Shown here: positions 1 through 11,479 of the stretch, in pieces
Layout: every line of letters starts with the position of its first letter
How positions within the stretch are numbered: the first letter of the stretch is position 1
Assembly: GCA_020747015.1 (NCBI GenBank)
Contig: JAGTJM010000038.1
Location: 62,001-126,000, forward strand
From: Pyrenochaeta sp. MPI-SDFR-AT-0127
Lineage: Eukaryota; Ascomycota; Dothideomycetes; Pleosporales; Cucurbitariaceae
DNA length: 64,000 nucleotides
Reading direction: 5' to 3'
Notes under the pieces: model-generated
Seen by the model: the letters and a program-made list of their open reading frames with translations, nothing else
What the model was told of the DNA's origin: nothing
Database searches by the model: none
Translations under genes and position numbers: made by a program

Positions 1-364
1 TAGTAGATTGATGACGCCGGAGTGAAGGTGTGCCTTTAGTCTCAAAATAGTCCTGTACAAATACATTTCTTTGCAATTTGATACTCTTCTATGGACTTGA
101 CTTGTTGTAATAATGTGCATTAGTCTGCGCCGGTGATCCTGTCTGATATCGAAGGCGGTGATGGATGATATCGCGCTAATCGATAACTGTTGCTAGTGAC
201 TTTGCGCACAGACTCTAAAAATTTCGAGGCACATTGCTGAAGCTCCGCAGAGAGCAAGACAGCTTCGCCCAGCTCACAACAACACAGCTCAACGCCGTAC
301 TACTGCCCTCTTTCGTGATTTTGCGCAATTGCTACCGAGCAATACTTAAACGCAGCTATACACA
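1..364. other. Upstream region of NHP2, no gene seen
   Basis: No convincing coding frame in this first stretch. It should contain the promoter and 5' leader of the NHP2 gene that starts at 365. The leader just before the start is A/C-rich (CACAATGG context), usual for fungal start codons. I see no TATA-like box close to the start. Confidence 0.4.
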
Positions 365-1129
365 ATGGCCAAAGATATTGCGGAGAAGAAGTTGAAGAAG
401 GAGAAGAAAGAGAAGAAGGAAAAGCGTGCAGAAAGCGATGGCGTATCCAAGAGCAAGAAGGACAAGAAGGAGAAGAAGTCCAAGGGCGACGTAGAAATGG
501 TAGACGCACTCGAAGCCGAACTTGAGAAAGCACCAGAAGATTCCCTGGTCAGGGTGGTGGATGGTGAGGAGGGCGACGAGCCTCGCGGCGCTCTCGTGCC
601 CTTCGCATTCCCGCTGGCAGACAATGATAAGGAGGTCAAAAAGATCTTGAAGACTGTCAAGAAATGTAAGTTGTGTAGCGCTTTGCCGCGCTCCCTGCAT
701 TCTCTACCTACGTTCAAAGACTAACTCACTAACACCCACCCTGCAGCTGCGAAAACCAAAACCCTTCGCCGTGGTGTAAAAGAAGTCGTCAAGGCGCTCC
801 GTAAATCCACTACCACGGCCGCCTCTTCCTCAGATATCTCCAATCCGGCTGCTATCGTCGTCATTGCCGCCGACATCTCACCAATGGACGTCATCTCGCA
901 CATTCCCGTTCTCTGTGAAGACCACAACGTTCCTTATATCTACATCAAGTCGCGCGCGCAGCTAGGCGAGGCAAGCGCAACGAAGAGGCCAACTAGCGTA
1001 GTCATGATTGCCAAGGAGAGGCAGGGCAAGAAGAAGGAGGGCAAGGATGAAGACGTCAAGGAGTTCGAAGAGGTGTATGCAGACTTGACCAAGCTGGTTT
1101 CCAAGGCGAGCAAGGCTGTAAGGAAGTAG
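365..1129 (+). CDS. NHP2: H/ACA snoRNP core protein NHP2 (L7Ae family)
   Basis: Two exons, 365-665 and 747-1129, separated by an 81-nt intron (GTAAGT donor, CTAAC branch motif, CTGCAG acceptor); phase is kept and the product is 227 aa. The first ~70 residues are extremely Lys/Glu-rich (repeated KKEKKEK blocks), typical of fungal NHP2 and of nucleolar proteins. The rest is an L7Ae/NHP2 RNA-binding domain: KSAKTKTLRRGVKEV, then AIVVIAADISPMDVISHIPVLCED cut here to its key part DISPMDVISHIP, then the VPYIYIKSRAQLGEA segment. Known family role: binds the kink-turn-like part of H/ACA guide RNAs with Cbf5, Nop10 and Gar1 for rRNA pseudouridylation, in the nucleolus. The C terminus (KLVSKASKAVRK) is also basic. 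Family call is strong; start is the first ATG in good context. Confidence 0.93.
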
Positions 1130-1601
1130 AAGTCTATGCAAAAAGCTGGATGCGATGACGTTTTGGAGCTCGCGCACCTGTGAGGCATTGTCTGCATGTT
1201 GAGCCCATACTGTTCAAAATAGGATGTGGAGTCTGGCGTTCGCAACAGGGGACTGATTCTGTTGCATCGGGTATCCATGTTTTCATCTGATTGAGGATGG
1301 GACTGCGCTTATCGCTTGTCCCGGATATCTGTCGAATATACCTTTCTAAAAAGTTCAAACAGGCGCGATCTGCCCATTTCTCCTTAACCTTCGTGCTGAT
1401 TCTCAAACATACATCAATACAAATCTCGATACTTTGCAGCTTGAAACGAAAAATGCATCTAGCTGTTTGGGACCTTGTGGGCATCTACTAGTAGTTTGGG
1501 GGCCGCAACCCCTCGTTGCTATCTCATAGCCACAACCTTGATTGACGCTGCTACACAAGGCGCCGTTTATATGTTTTCTTGAGCCCACATTCCTCATCAA
1601 C
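1130..1601. other. Intergenic, nothing recognised
   Basis: Non-coding between NHP2 and the next same-strand gene. It should hold the NHP2 3' UTR and the next promoter. No RNA gene or repeat was seen. Confidence 0.4.
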
Positions 1602-3302
1602 ATGACGACACGACTCGATAAAGTTAATACCATTATTGGCACTACTGAGCTTACAATACAGGTCCGGAATCAGGAAACAGTGAACACGATTGCCAAAGAG
1701 ATACACGAGTCTCCAGAATTGGCAAATAGGATAACTACAATTGATATCCTGACCGATGAAGGCGATGATAAGGGTGAAGAGGAGCAAGAAAAGAAGATTT
1801 TAGGCACTTCTGCTGTAGAAAAACAGAAAGACGAATTGGTTTCAAGTCAGACAAACGAACACACTGAGGCAGAGAAGAAAGACACCAAGCACCTTCCCTC
1901 CGCAGAAGAGCGCCTCATAGCCAGGAAAGCAGCCCAGGAAGAAGGCGCACGCCTTGCAACCCGTCTTTGCGAACCTCTTATCCAAATCTTGCACAGCACC
2001 ACCAACCTGAAGCACTTCCACTGGCGCGCATCCTACTGCGCTGGCACATCCTTCACACGTCCGCACTCCTTCTGGGCCGCACTTTTCTCCCACTCCCTCT
2101 CTCTGCAAACCCTTCAACTCGACTACTTCGAGCGCGAAGTCGACCAACTCCCCCTCCCCCAGACCACGTTCCCAAAGCTGCAAACACTAAAGCTCAACGC
2201 AGTAAGCGCACACGGCGATGACGGCACAGCAATCGACGCCCTCCTCGCCTCCTGTCCGAGCCTAGTATACTTGGACTTTGCATGGCCCAGGTGTGATCTG
2301 GACGGCTGCCAGATCCAGAACATTTTTTGGGGCTACGGATTCCCGCTGCTCACCCGTGTTTCTCTGAGTGGGTGGAATTTTGCGCCGAAGTCGCTTCATG
2401 CATTTCTTGAGAGACATGCCACAGTGGAGACGTTTAGTGATGGAATAGATTATTACGAGGGTGACTCTGGATCAGAGCCGAGATCGCTGGACAAGCATGT
2501 GCTGCCGAATTTGAGGGCGCTGAATAAGTCATCTGGGCCGTTGACGAAAGTTCAAGCATACTTTAATGAAGATGCGAAGAGACCGATTCGCCATCTTGCA
2601 CTGCATGTCGGTTTTCACGCCCGAAGCGTGCTTACAGATCTTTCGAAATTGCCGAGGGTGAAAGCGGAGCTGGAGATCTTGGAGCTACATGGTAATGTGA
2701 CGGATTGGAGGGAGCTGGAACCTGACAGCAGTGATGAAGATGGCGAAGACGAAGGGGACGACAAGGAGTCATATCAGCACCCAGCACCCATGCCTCAAGT
2801 ACTGAGAGCATGTTTAGCAGGCTTTGAGAAACTACAGGAGTTGGGACTCGGCTTGGAAAGTGGGCTGATTACTCATAGAAGAAAGGATGGAAAGTTTGGG
2901 CATCCTGATGCAGCGACTGCAGAGGACTTGGTAAGTTGTAGATCTTGCTCCCCAATTTCTTCTCTTTTTCGTAGCCCGATTAACTTTTCTAATCCTTCTC
3001 TTTCAAAGAAATATCTTCTCTCACATATCCCACAAACTATACCAGTCCGCGCATTACGTATCTGGGATGGGCGTGCCGAAACGCTGCCGCAAGACTTTCT
3101 TGATGATTTACCACCAGTACCAGACTATTTGGAGTACTTCGATTGGGAGGGGGAGGAGAGAGCGGTGCTCAGACTCGAGAGGAAGGAGGGGAAGGTCAGG
3201 GCTGTTGTTCACAGAGACTATCGAGGAAAGAAGGCTGAGGCCGAGATATTGACGAAAATGAAGAAGGATTGGAGTGGAAGGCGTGTATTGGACTTTTATT
3301 GA
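1602..3302 (+). CDS. Hypothetical leucine-rich-repeat-like protein
   Basis: Start chosen at ATG 1602 (AACATGACG); the open frame extends to 1542 but has no ATG there. An intron at 2931-3008 (GTAAGT to TTTCAAAG) is 78 nt, an exact multiple of three with no stop, so an unspliced reading stays open. Spliced product is 540 aa (exons 1602-2930, 3009-3302). The N-terminal ~100 residues are charged and low-complexity (Glu/Lys). From about residue 120 there are irregular leucine-rich segments such as LKHFHWRA, LQTLQLDYF, LQTLKLNA, LVYLDFAWP and LTRVSLSGW, as in fungal F-box/LRR proteins, but I see no F-box. An acidic run (DSSDEDGEDEGDD) lies near residue 375. Function unknown; a ligase adaptor is only a guess from the LRR look. 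Confidence 0.7.
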   Translation: MTTRLDKVNTIIGTTELTIQVRNQETVNTIAKEIHESPELANRITTIDILTDEGDDKGEEEQEKKILGTSAVEKQKDELVSSQTNEHTEAEKKDTKHLPSAEERLIARKAAQEEGARLATRLCEPLIQILHSTTNLKHFHWRASYCAGTSFTRPHSFWAALFSHSLSLQTLQLDYFEREVDQLPLPQTTFPKLQTLKLNAVSAHGDDGTAIDALLASCPSLVYLDFAWPRCDLDGCQIQNIFWGYGFPLLTRVSLSGWNFAPKSLHAFLERHATVETFSDGIDYYEGDSGSEPRSLDKHVLPNLRALNKSSGPLTKVQAYFNEDAKRPIRHLALHVGFHARSVLTDLSKLPRVKAELEILELHGNVTDWRELEPDSSDEDGEDEGDDKESYQHPAPMPQVLRACLAGFEKLQELGLGLESGLITHRRKDGKFGHPDAATAEDLVSCRSCSPISSLFRSPINFSNPSLSKKYLLSHIPQTIPVRALRIWDGRAETLPQDFLDDLPPVPDYLEYFDWEGEERAVLRLERKEGKVRAVVHRDYRGKKAEAEILTKMKKDWSGRRVLDFY

Positions 3303-3556
3303 TGCAGCGTCTCGCCAACACGCTCTCAGTTCTGCAGTTTTGTCATGGAGAGTTAGTGGGCGACTCTCAACAACATCACTATGGAAGACTTAATGAATTC
3401 CGACACACATAATCACAAAATAATACAGGACACATGTTTGGGTCTGCTGAAGTGCAGAAGATGCATAAATATCCTACTCAAAATCCTAGAAAGGCATGCA
3501 TTCTGACCAAGACCTTATCACGACAACACTTTTTCCATACACCGTCGAAGAAATCT

Positions 3557-4404
3557 CTAACCGGTCCAGACCTGAGGATCAGGAGGAGTGTAGGTTGTGG
3601 CAGAGCTGCCGTAGGTATCAACAGTGATACCTGGGTCACTCTGAGACGCGTATCCTGGGATGTTGGCGAGGAAGTTGCTGCCTGGCTGCGCACTGCCTGA
3701 TCCAGTGACTTCGATTTGCGCGCACTCGGCGTAGAATTGAGGAGTGTTTGCTTGGTGGAGAGCAAGGAGTTCGTGGCGGATCAAGTAGTTGCCGGGTGCG
3801 AGCGACTTGGGGATGGTGGACTCCCAGTATAGCTGCTTCAGGACCTTTGCGGTGCCCCATGACCTACCGCTGAGTGGTGGTGCGGTCATGCCCTCTTGGT
3901 CAATCTATCCAATAAGTGTCAATAAATATAATCCTTTGAAACTCTTGTGAGTAAGAAATACCTTGAACCATTTCTTGCCGCTACCGTCACAGCTCTTAAA
4001 GTCGCCAGAGCACTTGTAGAGCCAGACCATGACTGGACCCTGCTCATGCGTCCACTGCTTCCAGATGGCCTTGACCTTTCCACCAGCGGCAACCTTGGCC
4101 GAGAGATCAGCAGAGGTGCCGCCGTTGCACATAACCTTCCTGTCGGTAACGGTCATCGTGGGGTTGTAGTCTGGCCATTGACGCTGGATGGTCTTAGGAG
4201 AGGTGGCGGGAGCGAAACCTTCATATCTATCGGAGAAGTGTTAGTGAACGACGCAGATTGACTCAGGAGCAGAAACAAAGAGCAAAAAACTCCTGCGTAC
4301 CCTGGGTAGGTGGTTCCGTCGATAACGTAGCTGGTAACCGCGCCGTGAGCAGCAGCCTGAGCAGCCAGCAGCGCAGTCGCGGTGAAGACGTTGGAGAACA
4401 GCAT
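3557..4404 (-). CDS. Secreted AA9 lytic polysaccharide monooxygenase (formerly GH61)
   Basis: Three exons on the minus strand (4404-4301, 4226-3962, 3904-3557) with introns of 74 and 57 nt; 238 aa. Residues 1-19 (MLFSNVFTATALLAAQAAA) form a signal peptide, and cleavage would expose His20 as the N-terminal copper ligand (HGAVTSYVIDG). The second copper-brace histidine fits His95 in WTHEQGPVMVWLY. The axial Gln/Tyr pair fits PQFYAECAQIEV. These are the hallmark residues of AA9 enzymes, which oxidatively cleave cellulose or hemicellulose outside the cell using copper and O2 or H2O2. There is no carbohydrate-binding module: the protein ends at VWTG, as in short AA9 forms. A TATA-like box lies about 70 bp upstream. 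Regioselectivity cannot be read from the sequence. Confidence 0.95.
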
Positions 4405-4474
4405 ATTCGCGTGGATACAGAGTATGACAGTTGGCCTGATGCTTAGTGTAGTACGAACAGTTCGAGTTCTCTTC

Positions 4475-4482
4475 CTTATATA
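4475..4482 (-). promoter_or_regulatory. TATA-like box of the AA9 gene
   Basis: The minus strand reads TATATAAG about 71-78 bp upstream of the AA9 start codon at 4404, a usual distance for a fungal TATA element of a regulated secreted enzyme. Position and sequence only; not tested. Confidence 0.5.
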
Positions 4483-5863
4483 CTCATCAACTCCCAGGAC
4501 CAACCGTCGCTACCAGTCCACACCACCCTCAAATATACCTCATGACCACATCCCCACTCCCTCGCCCAACCACGACCACGACACAAGTCTCGTCACGTTG
4601 TTCCCAGATAAATGCGATAGTAAGCACCAATCTCCAAACACTATATGAGGGTTGAGTTTGCGGACCGGTTAAACATCATTGGTCATGAAACACTATACTT
4701 GGCTCGCTAGCAGCGAGCCTCAATGCCGGCTCTTGTAGTACCGAACCACATCTGGAAATGATGCGGTGGCCTTGTAATACCCCGGATGTTTAATATGTCG
4801 CTGCTATGAGCTATGTAAGATGACGAGACCTGAGCCAGAGGGTGAGGGAGGTCTCAGGTAAGCCACACCTTCTAGAAACAGATTGAACCGGGGATGAAGC
4901 TTCAGTGTTAAGTGTAATATTGGAACCAAAAATATCCTCGTCACATCTCCGTTCCGATTGTGAGCAGTATGGCTGGCAGAGTCGTGTTTTCTGCTGATGA
5001 TCGAGATTGCCAAGCTTCGAACGGTCGGAATGGTAGTGGGACTCGACTTTCATACAATCCAGAAACTATGAGATTATCATGGTGTGTAATCTCATTGCTG
5101 TAACTGCAACAAACCATTAGATCAGGCTGCATGACGTTGCTGTATTATGTTTAGTGTATATTGGAAATGTCGAGTCATGAGCATGACCAAGAAGAAAGCT
5201 GCTTTGTCCTCGGAGCGGCCCTATACGCGGCCATCATGCTTTTGTTAGTTATTCATGAAGGGTCGAGGGAAGACTGCGGCCAGGCCAAACGACCTCAGCC
5301 CTGAGGGGCGGTAGAACGGGCTAGATTCTCATAGTCCCCACAACGCAATTCCCGGTTGTGAGTTATTGTGGTCAATTGATCGAACGTCCTTGATGTCACT
5401 AATTGCTCCCTCTAGGACTTAAAAGCCGTCGTTGGTCCAGAGAGATATACTGCTTGGTTTTACCTACACAGTGATGCCAGCACCCAACATGCTTTCTCTT
5501 TCCATGGTTTAGGAAAAGCAAGAGTAGTACACTGTTAAGCCTTGATTTCCAATTCAGTCAGTCACGACCATGAAGATGTGAGCTACCATCTCATCACACT
5601 CACTTATAGCATCACTATGCTGAAGAATCAACTGCGAGATACAATATGGATCAAATACGTAAGTGTAGTTAGGAAATAGGGATGATGAAAATATCATTGT
5701 ACAAGCGACTGTTCTTGACTCTGAAAAAGGCCTGGTATTTCTTCAAATCCAACTATTGTAAAGTACCAACCCGAATGTAGCATACTATGTCGTTACAGTT
5801 TCAAAAAGAAGAAAATAAGTCTCCATCCTGACTCGCTTTCGGCACTAGATGTTAAATTTACAC
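4483..5863. other. Intergenic, 1.4 kb
   Basis: Open frames here are short and show no protein character on either strand. The right end should contain the 3' UTR of the NCS1 permease and the left end the regulatory region of the AA9 gene. No RNA gene, repeat array or transposon end was recognised. Confidence 0.4.
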
Positions 5864-7770
5864 CTAAAACTTCTTAGAGTGTATCGTCTCGCCCATTGGC
5901 TCTTGTGCATGCTTGCCACCGTGCATTGCCTCCTCATCATATTGCTCAACATCACTGTCGTGGTACGCAACTGATACGTCCGTGATTTCATCGCCAACTT
6001 CCATCCAGACATCGCTTGTCGCCGGAATTGGTGAAATCTTGCATAGCCCCCAGTATGTCACAGATGCAACGAGGAAGCCCGCAAAGAAGTTGAGGTCGTA
6101 AATGCGTTTGGCGCCAATAGGCACCTCGACTCCAATTGCGCCGACAAAGCCAACGACGTTGATGAGAATGCCAGCAATGTAGGCGAGGTATCCCCGCCAG
6201 TGGAAACCGAATGTGAAATAGTACGGGCCGGTTTTCTTGCCAGAGTATAGGTCCTTGATCTGAAGGAATCCCTTGCGAACAATGTAGTAGTCGCAGATCA
6301 TTACACCAGCGATGGACGATAAAAAGACAGAGTAAGCAGAAAGGTAGGTGGTAAAGCTGTTGGTCGACTTGAGAAGGTTCCAGGGGCACATGACAAGACC
6401 GACGAGCGCGCAAATGTATCCACCTCGTCGAATACTAATCCAGCGCGGAGCCAGAGCTGTCATGTCCGTACCCGCAGAAATGGAGTTGGCCGCAATATTG
6501 GTACCGAGTTGTGCAAGCGTGAAGGCAGCTGCAATCATGAAGACGCCGAATCGCTGTGCAGAACCACCTTCTTCAAGAAAGGCTTCCAGTAGACGCAAAG
6601 GATTCCAGATAGCCTCACCGAAAATTACAGTGGATGAAGAAGATACAATGATGCCGATGAAGGATGTGACAGCAAAGCCGATGGGGATGGTAAGAAGCTG
6701 CGGCAGAAATGCGTCCGAGGGCTTTTTAGCGAAACGAGCAAAGTCGGGATCGTTTACGATTAACGTCGCAAAGTTGGCAATCGAGCTCATAATGCCACGA
6801 ACCATGGTCCAAGCGAGGGCTGATCCTTTTGCCGTACCAGGCTGATGGACAATGGGTCCGATGCCCTTGGCTCTTACGACAGCCCAGATAAAGAACGCAA
6901 TACCCGCGGTCGGCACAAAGTATGCCTTGACAGTGAACAAATGTCGAATTTTGTGAACCGGCGGCCAGATGAAGGGAAGAGAACCCAGCCAGAAGAAGAA
7001 GAACGATACAAAGGCCACGGTATTGGTGCCAGAGCTAGGAATGCCGTTGTGAATGCCGCCTGCGCCAGGATTTTGCACATCCTCCTGCGAATATTTAGCG
7101 AAGCCATAGGAGATCAATCAAAAGATGACTCACATCGCGCCAGTTGTTCCAGATAGCTCGGATCATGAGATACACACAGTCACCACCAATCCATGCTTGT
7201 ACACCATACCAAACGCATGCCATTGCGGCACGGTTGAAAACAGGCCATAGTGCACCCCAGATACCGAACGAAGCTCTATTGACGACCGGGAAGGAGATGT
7301 GATATGTTGCACCAATTCTCCCGGTCATGCAGACGAAGCAGGCTGCGATTGAGTAGCCGAGCTGATCATGTATCAGCACAAAGTCACGTCAGAGAAAGTA
7401 GTATCCATTACCCAGACGCAAATCCAAGATTGCCACCATGAAAGACCATCAACAATGTTTGCAGAGGATATCATCCAGGTGTTGATGTTGAAGGAATCGG
7501 CTGTGGATGATTAGCCCTCGCCTACGCCCCGTATTAGGTAGACGTGACGTACCAACCCAAAATCCTACGAAATTCCATGCGCCCCATTGACGTCGCTCAG
7601 GTTCAACCTCGCACAAGTTAGCCATGAGTCTCATGTTGAGGAGCAGGTTTACAAACAGGTTTGAGATCATGGTTGAACAGCATAAGCTGTGCCGTGGTGA
7701 GGTTAGGTTCACTCTCCACGGCGAGCTTGTTGCTCCAGTGGGCGACCTTGGAACGCCTGAGTTTCTCCAT
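5864..7770 (-). CDS. NCS1 nucleobase/allantoin-type permease (uracil permease family)
   Basis: Five exons (7770-7657, 7607-7553, 7500-7412, 7361-7134, 7084-5864) with four introns of 49-52 nt; phases agree and the product is 568 aa. Diagnostic NCS1 (Fur-type) segments appear in order: NHDLKPVEPERRQWGAWN, FNINTWMISSANIV, SWWQSWICVWLGYSIAA, YHISFPVVNRASFGIWG and WYGVQAWIGGDCVY, then about ten further hydrophobic segments. The NxDLxPV and QAWIGG segments are landmarks of Fur4/FurD/Dal4/Fui1 proton symporters for uracil, allantoin or uridine at the plasma membrane; the exact substrate cannot be fixed here. The C-terminal tail is hydrophilic, with acidic residues and a terminal HSKKF. The first intron has a weak donor (GTTTGT). 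Confidence 0.92.
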
Positions 7771-9827
7771 GATGGTGCTGGAGAAGAAAAAGCCCTCGTC
7801 GCTTGAATGAAAGATAGTCGAGGTTGCAACGGGGCTTAAGAAGCTTTGGCTCCGGCTGCTCGAGCCCGTTGCTTGGTAGGATAAGGGATCCCCGCTCGTA
7901 TGACGTGGGGTGGTGCCAGGAGTAAGTGAAGGTCTCCGTGCGCCTAGTCTTGCTAAGGCTTGCTGTTCGAGGAGCGGTTCACGTTCAGTACCCTCCAGGA
8001 TGACGGTTGAACTTCGGGATCTTATCTGAGGTACGGATAAATGATACTAGTAGCTTATCCTGCTGTCGCGTGCCTTTTAGTCCAGACTCAAGTGTGGACT
8101 TGAATCAGCACATTGCTTGCTAGACGGGGGTTCACCCATTCTTAAATCTGGAATCACTTTACGCGACTAGGAACAGACTATCTTAGATCTAGCCTGCGCC
8201 TGCATCTGATGCAGGACGCGCAGAATGGTTATTGGGGGACACTGGTAGGCCCATTTGTGAGCCTTATCATAGTCTTGCGATAACGCGCCCGCGCTTCGAA
8301 TACCACCGAACGAACGACTTTAGCTGCTGATAACCGCCACACAATCCCATGGGCAGATCCGGTGATGCACATCTTTAACCCGTAGCTAAACCAGAAGAAG
8401 CGACAGGGTAGATTTTGCGGCATGACCGGGCAGGAGGGTGGCATGGTGGAGCATGGCCACGAATGATGCACGCCTATCGTAACAGTGTTGGTTACCACCA
8501 AAGGTAGTGAACATCAACTTTTGCGATGTTTCACATGATATCTCCGTTGATTGGAGTCCAGATTGCAGGAGCTTGGGCTTGCTGTTGACTCGATAGAAAT
8601 ATGTCACTAGACATGCTAGTTCCGGAGATCTCACTATCTCCCAGTATCGGCGCCGCAGTGTTTGATGTTGTATTTCGAGGCTCTCGGGCTCTCGCCTAGG
8701 CGATTGTGGCTTTGATGCTATTGCCAGAAAGGAATAGCCGCGCAACGGTAGGATGATAAAGGCAATGTGGGGTAGAACGGGGCGCCGGAAGAGCCACTCA
8801 GAGGCTGCAGAGGCCACTTTACTCGATGTCATCGAGTAAATCGTCGGCGCTATATATCAAACTCGATTGTCATCTTGGTGGGTGCGTTGCCCTTGTCGTG
8901 AACTCCGTCGAGAACTCGTACTATGCTATCGACTGCATATTCTCGTCGCCAACAGACCCCCTTGTCGTGCTTGGATGACCGTTTTCTGCCGATTTCGCCA
9001 GCCTTCGCGCTCGTGTTCGGATTTTCGAACCTTTTCAAGCCGACACCGCAATTCTTAGATGGAGGACGGTCAATTCTACCGAACATTTGCCGAATATCAG
9101 TCTATCCACCGTATCACATCAGCATTTATGCTTTTTGTTTTGTTACCACGGAGAGATAACCTACCAACAATTCAGATACAGCTGGACCATTTATGCAAAA
9201 GAAAGAACTGGCACAGTCTCACATACCTAATGGAAGACGCAGGAATGCCTTTGTGTTAAACAGACGCAAGTCTTAGACCATGCTTCATTATTCACAGCTC
9301 CAAAGCTCAGCTGATCGATAGTTAGCTATTCCATTGCTAGTGAGGTTTGCAAAAGCATATACAATCTCACCATTAGGATATTGTGTCGTCTGCGTGATCC
9401 CAAAACCATGCTGCTGTTTGCCTCAAGATCACCGTCACAAAGTGTTAACTGGATGTATGTCATGGGTAACCAAGCACAGGTAGGCCGTAAAGGGTTTTGC
9501 AGTTTAAAAAAGTAATGTTCTTATAGAAGCGTCTACGTGTGGATTTCATCTCGCCATTCGACCTTCCTAGACAGAAAGTCGCTACTTCCATCAACCCGAT
9601 GACCACGTGCCATAGGCAATGTCCTCCATAATCTCCTCCCATTTCATCCCACTTTGACTGGTGCAGCGCAACATCATCCACATCGCATATCATTAACACT
9701 CAACCAAAGCGTACATTACACGCCCAGCTAGCCCTTGTGCAACTTGGTCAGCAACATTATAAGCCCCCACAGTCGCTCGCAAACCGAATCGTCAAGCTTC
9801 ATCGTAAATTTCACCCTGCTCATCAGC
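7771..9827. other. Gene-poor stretch, 2.1 kb
   Basis: Holds the NCS1 promoter at its left end. The longest open frame inside is 148 codons (8386-8832, minus) and has no recognisable domain and an Arg/Ser-rich composition like random sequence. No splice-joined model with protein character was found, and no inverted repeats or tRNA were noticed. Confidence 0.4.
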
Positions 9828-11107
9828 ATGTTGGACACAGGTGATGCCTTGCACTCGTTCACAGCGACAGCGGTTCAGCTTCTAGTTTCGACTCCACTGA
9901 CGCTCATATTGTGTAAGGAAACGGAACCCATGCCCAAGGCCCGCCCTCTGAGGCCTCGATACAGCCTGCTCAGTATGCAGAATCTCTCCAGGGAGGTTCT
10001 GGAGATCACATAAGCCTTGACTCGCAAAAAGCTCAAAACGTCGATTCAGATGAGACGCAGCAAATCAACAAAGCCCGTGCGCAACCCCACCGTCGAACCG
10101 AGATAGAGAGACAAAACATAGAGGATTGCATACAAGATCAATCTAAAAACCAGTCAGAGGTTGGAGGGTCTTCAGGGTCACTTGAATCTCGGCCAGGTTA
10201 CCACTCGGTCCATGCTGAACTGGGGCATCGCCTCAATGCCATCGGAAAGACGCACACAGATGGCATACCCCAATCCCAAGATGCGACTTTATCACCTCCG
10301 TTAGAAAGACTTGGCCCACCGGCAGTGGCCGCTTCGTCTTCAGCTACAATGCTCAATGCATCGGAGCTGCACGAGAATAGACAAGTCACGGTATGTACAC
10401 GCCAGAAAATTAGAGTGTTGCTTCTGATTACATTAACTCAGTCTCAAGATACCGAAGAGGTTCAAAATGTACAAGTTGTGGCTCCCCATGAAGCTCACTT
10501 GGAGTATTCTGAATCTGAATACAGTGAAGGTGGCATGCTCCTAACCCAACCACCGAGCGAATCCACGACACTCCAAAACGATACCCTTTCAGAAGCAGAA
10601 ATAGCAAGCATAGATGCACCTCCTACCCTTCCTCACTTCACAGAATTCCTGGCCGGAACTTACCAGCATCTATTGTCACCTTTTCCTGAGCAATCGCCTG
10701 ATGTCCAATCTAGCAGCGAAGTAGTAGAACCCCGCCAACCTGAAGACGAGCCAACCATAATTGGGACCCTACTTCCACGCGGTCTACCCAGACTCCCTCC
10801 AATACAGCATGTGGCTACAGGGTATCGTATTCCAGATTGTGGACCTCGATATAATGAGTCTGCAGGCACTTCACTTCGTGTTCCACAACCTAGGAGGACT
10901 TCGAGCTGCTGCCAGCAAACAGGATGGGCGGTACTGCAGAACGTGAATATGCGTCTGCATTCACACGGCATCAGAATGTCATTCAACAATCAACCATTAA
11001 TGGGCACAGCGTGTGATAGGTGTCGCATACTGGAAAGGACATGTGATCAGAGCTACGGCATACCGTGCATGTCATGCCGGAGGGACGGACATGAGTGTGG
11101 AAACTAA
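9828..11107 (+). CDS. Protein with Zn(II)2Cys6 cluster at its extreme C terminus
   Basis: The best model has exons 9828-9840, 9939-10390 and 10442-11107 (376 aa). The second intron (51 nt, GTATGT to CTCAG) is well supported; the first (98 nt, GTGATG donor) is inferred because it links an ATG to a 450-nt frame that has no other early ATG, so the 5' end is uncertain. The body is polar and low-complexity (Ser, Gln, Glu, Pro). Residues 346-374 form CDRCRILERTC-x7-CMSC-x6-C, with spacing C-x2-C-x6-C-x7-C-x2-C-x6-C, a full fungal binuclear zinc cluster, with only GN after it. In Gal4-type regulators this cluster is usually N-terminal and followed by a middle-homology region, which is absent here. 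DNA binding is plausible but unproven. Confidence 0.65.
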
Positions 11108-11479
11108 GGCTGTGGATATATTTATGCTGTCGTCAGAGAGCTAGCGATAGCTACAGTGATTTAATGTCTTCTACTGTGTACGTGTGTGATGGGGCCTGTG
11201 GGTAGGCGGTATTTGTTCAGACGACACAATGGATCTGCACACCTCGACCTCATTGTGGAGTTTAAAGTCCCAAAGCGCGTTAATTCAACGGGTATCAATT
11301 GCATTACTCTTTACTTACTCACCAAAATTATGGTAGCTTATCAAATGAATCCTGGCCCAATCGTTTGCAAAAGCATGCAAAAGAAACGGCACTCAGACTT
11401 TAAAACAGGACGGAAAAGGCTCGTCAACGCCAGTATTACATCCAAATATCCTCCTGTCCATTCATCTACGACTTTTCAC
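11108..11479. other. Intergenic between convergent genes
   Basis: Lies between the 3' ends of the zinc-cluster gene (+) and the TRI12-type transporter (-), so it should hold both 3' UTRs. AT-richer than the flanks; nothing else seen. Confidence 0.4.

Noticed and set aside
1542..1601. Upstream extension of the LRR-like protein
   Set aside because: The frame is open but its first codon is TTG; the first ATG is at 1602.
8386..8832. 148-codon minus-strand frame
   Set aside because: Composition resembles random translation and no domain, splice partner or homologous-looking motif was found.
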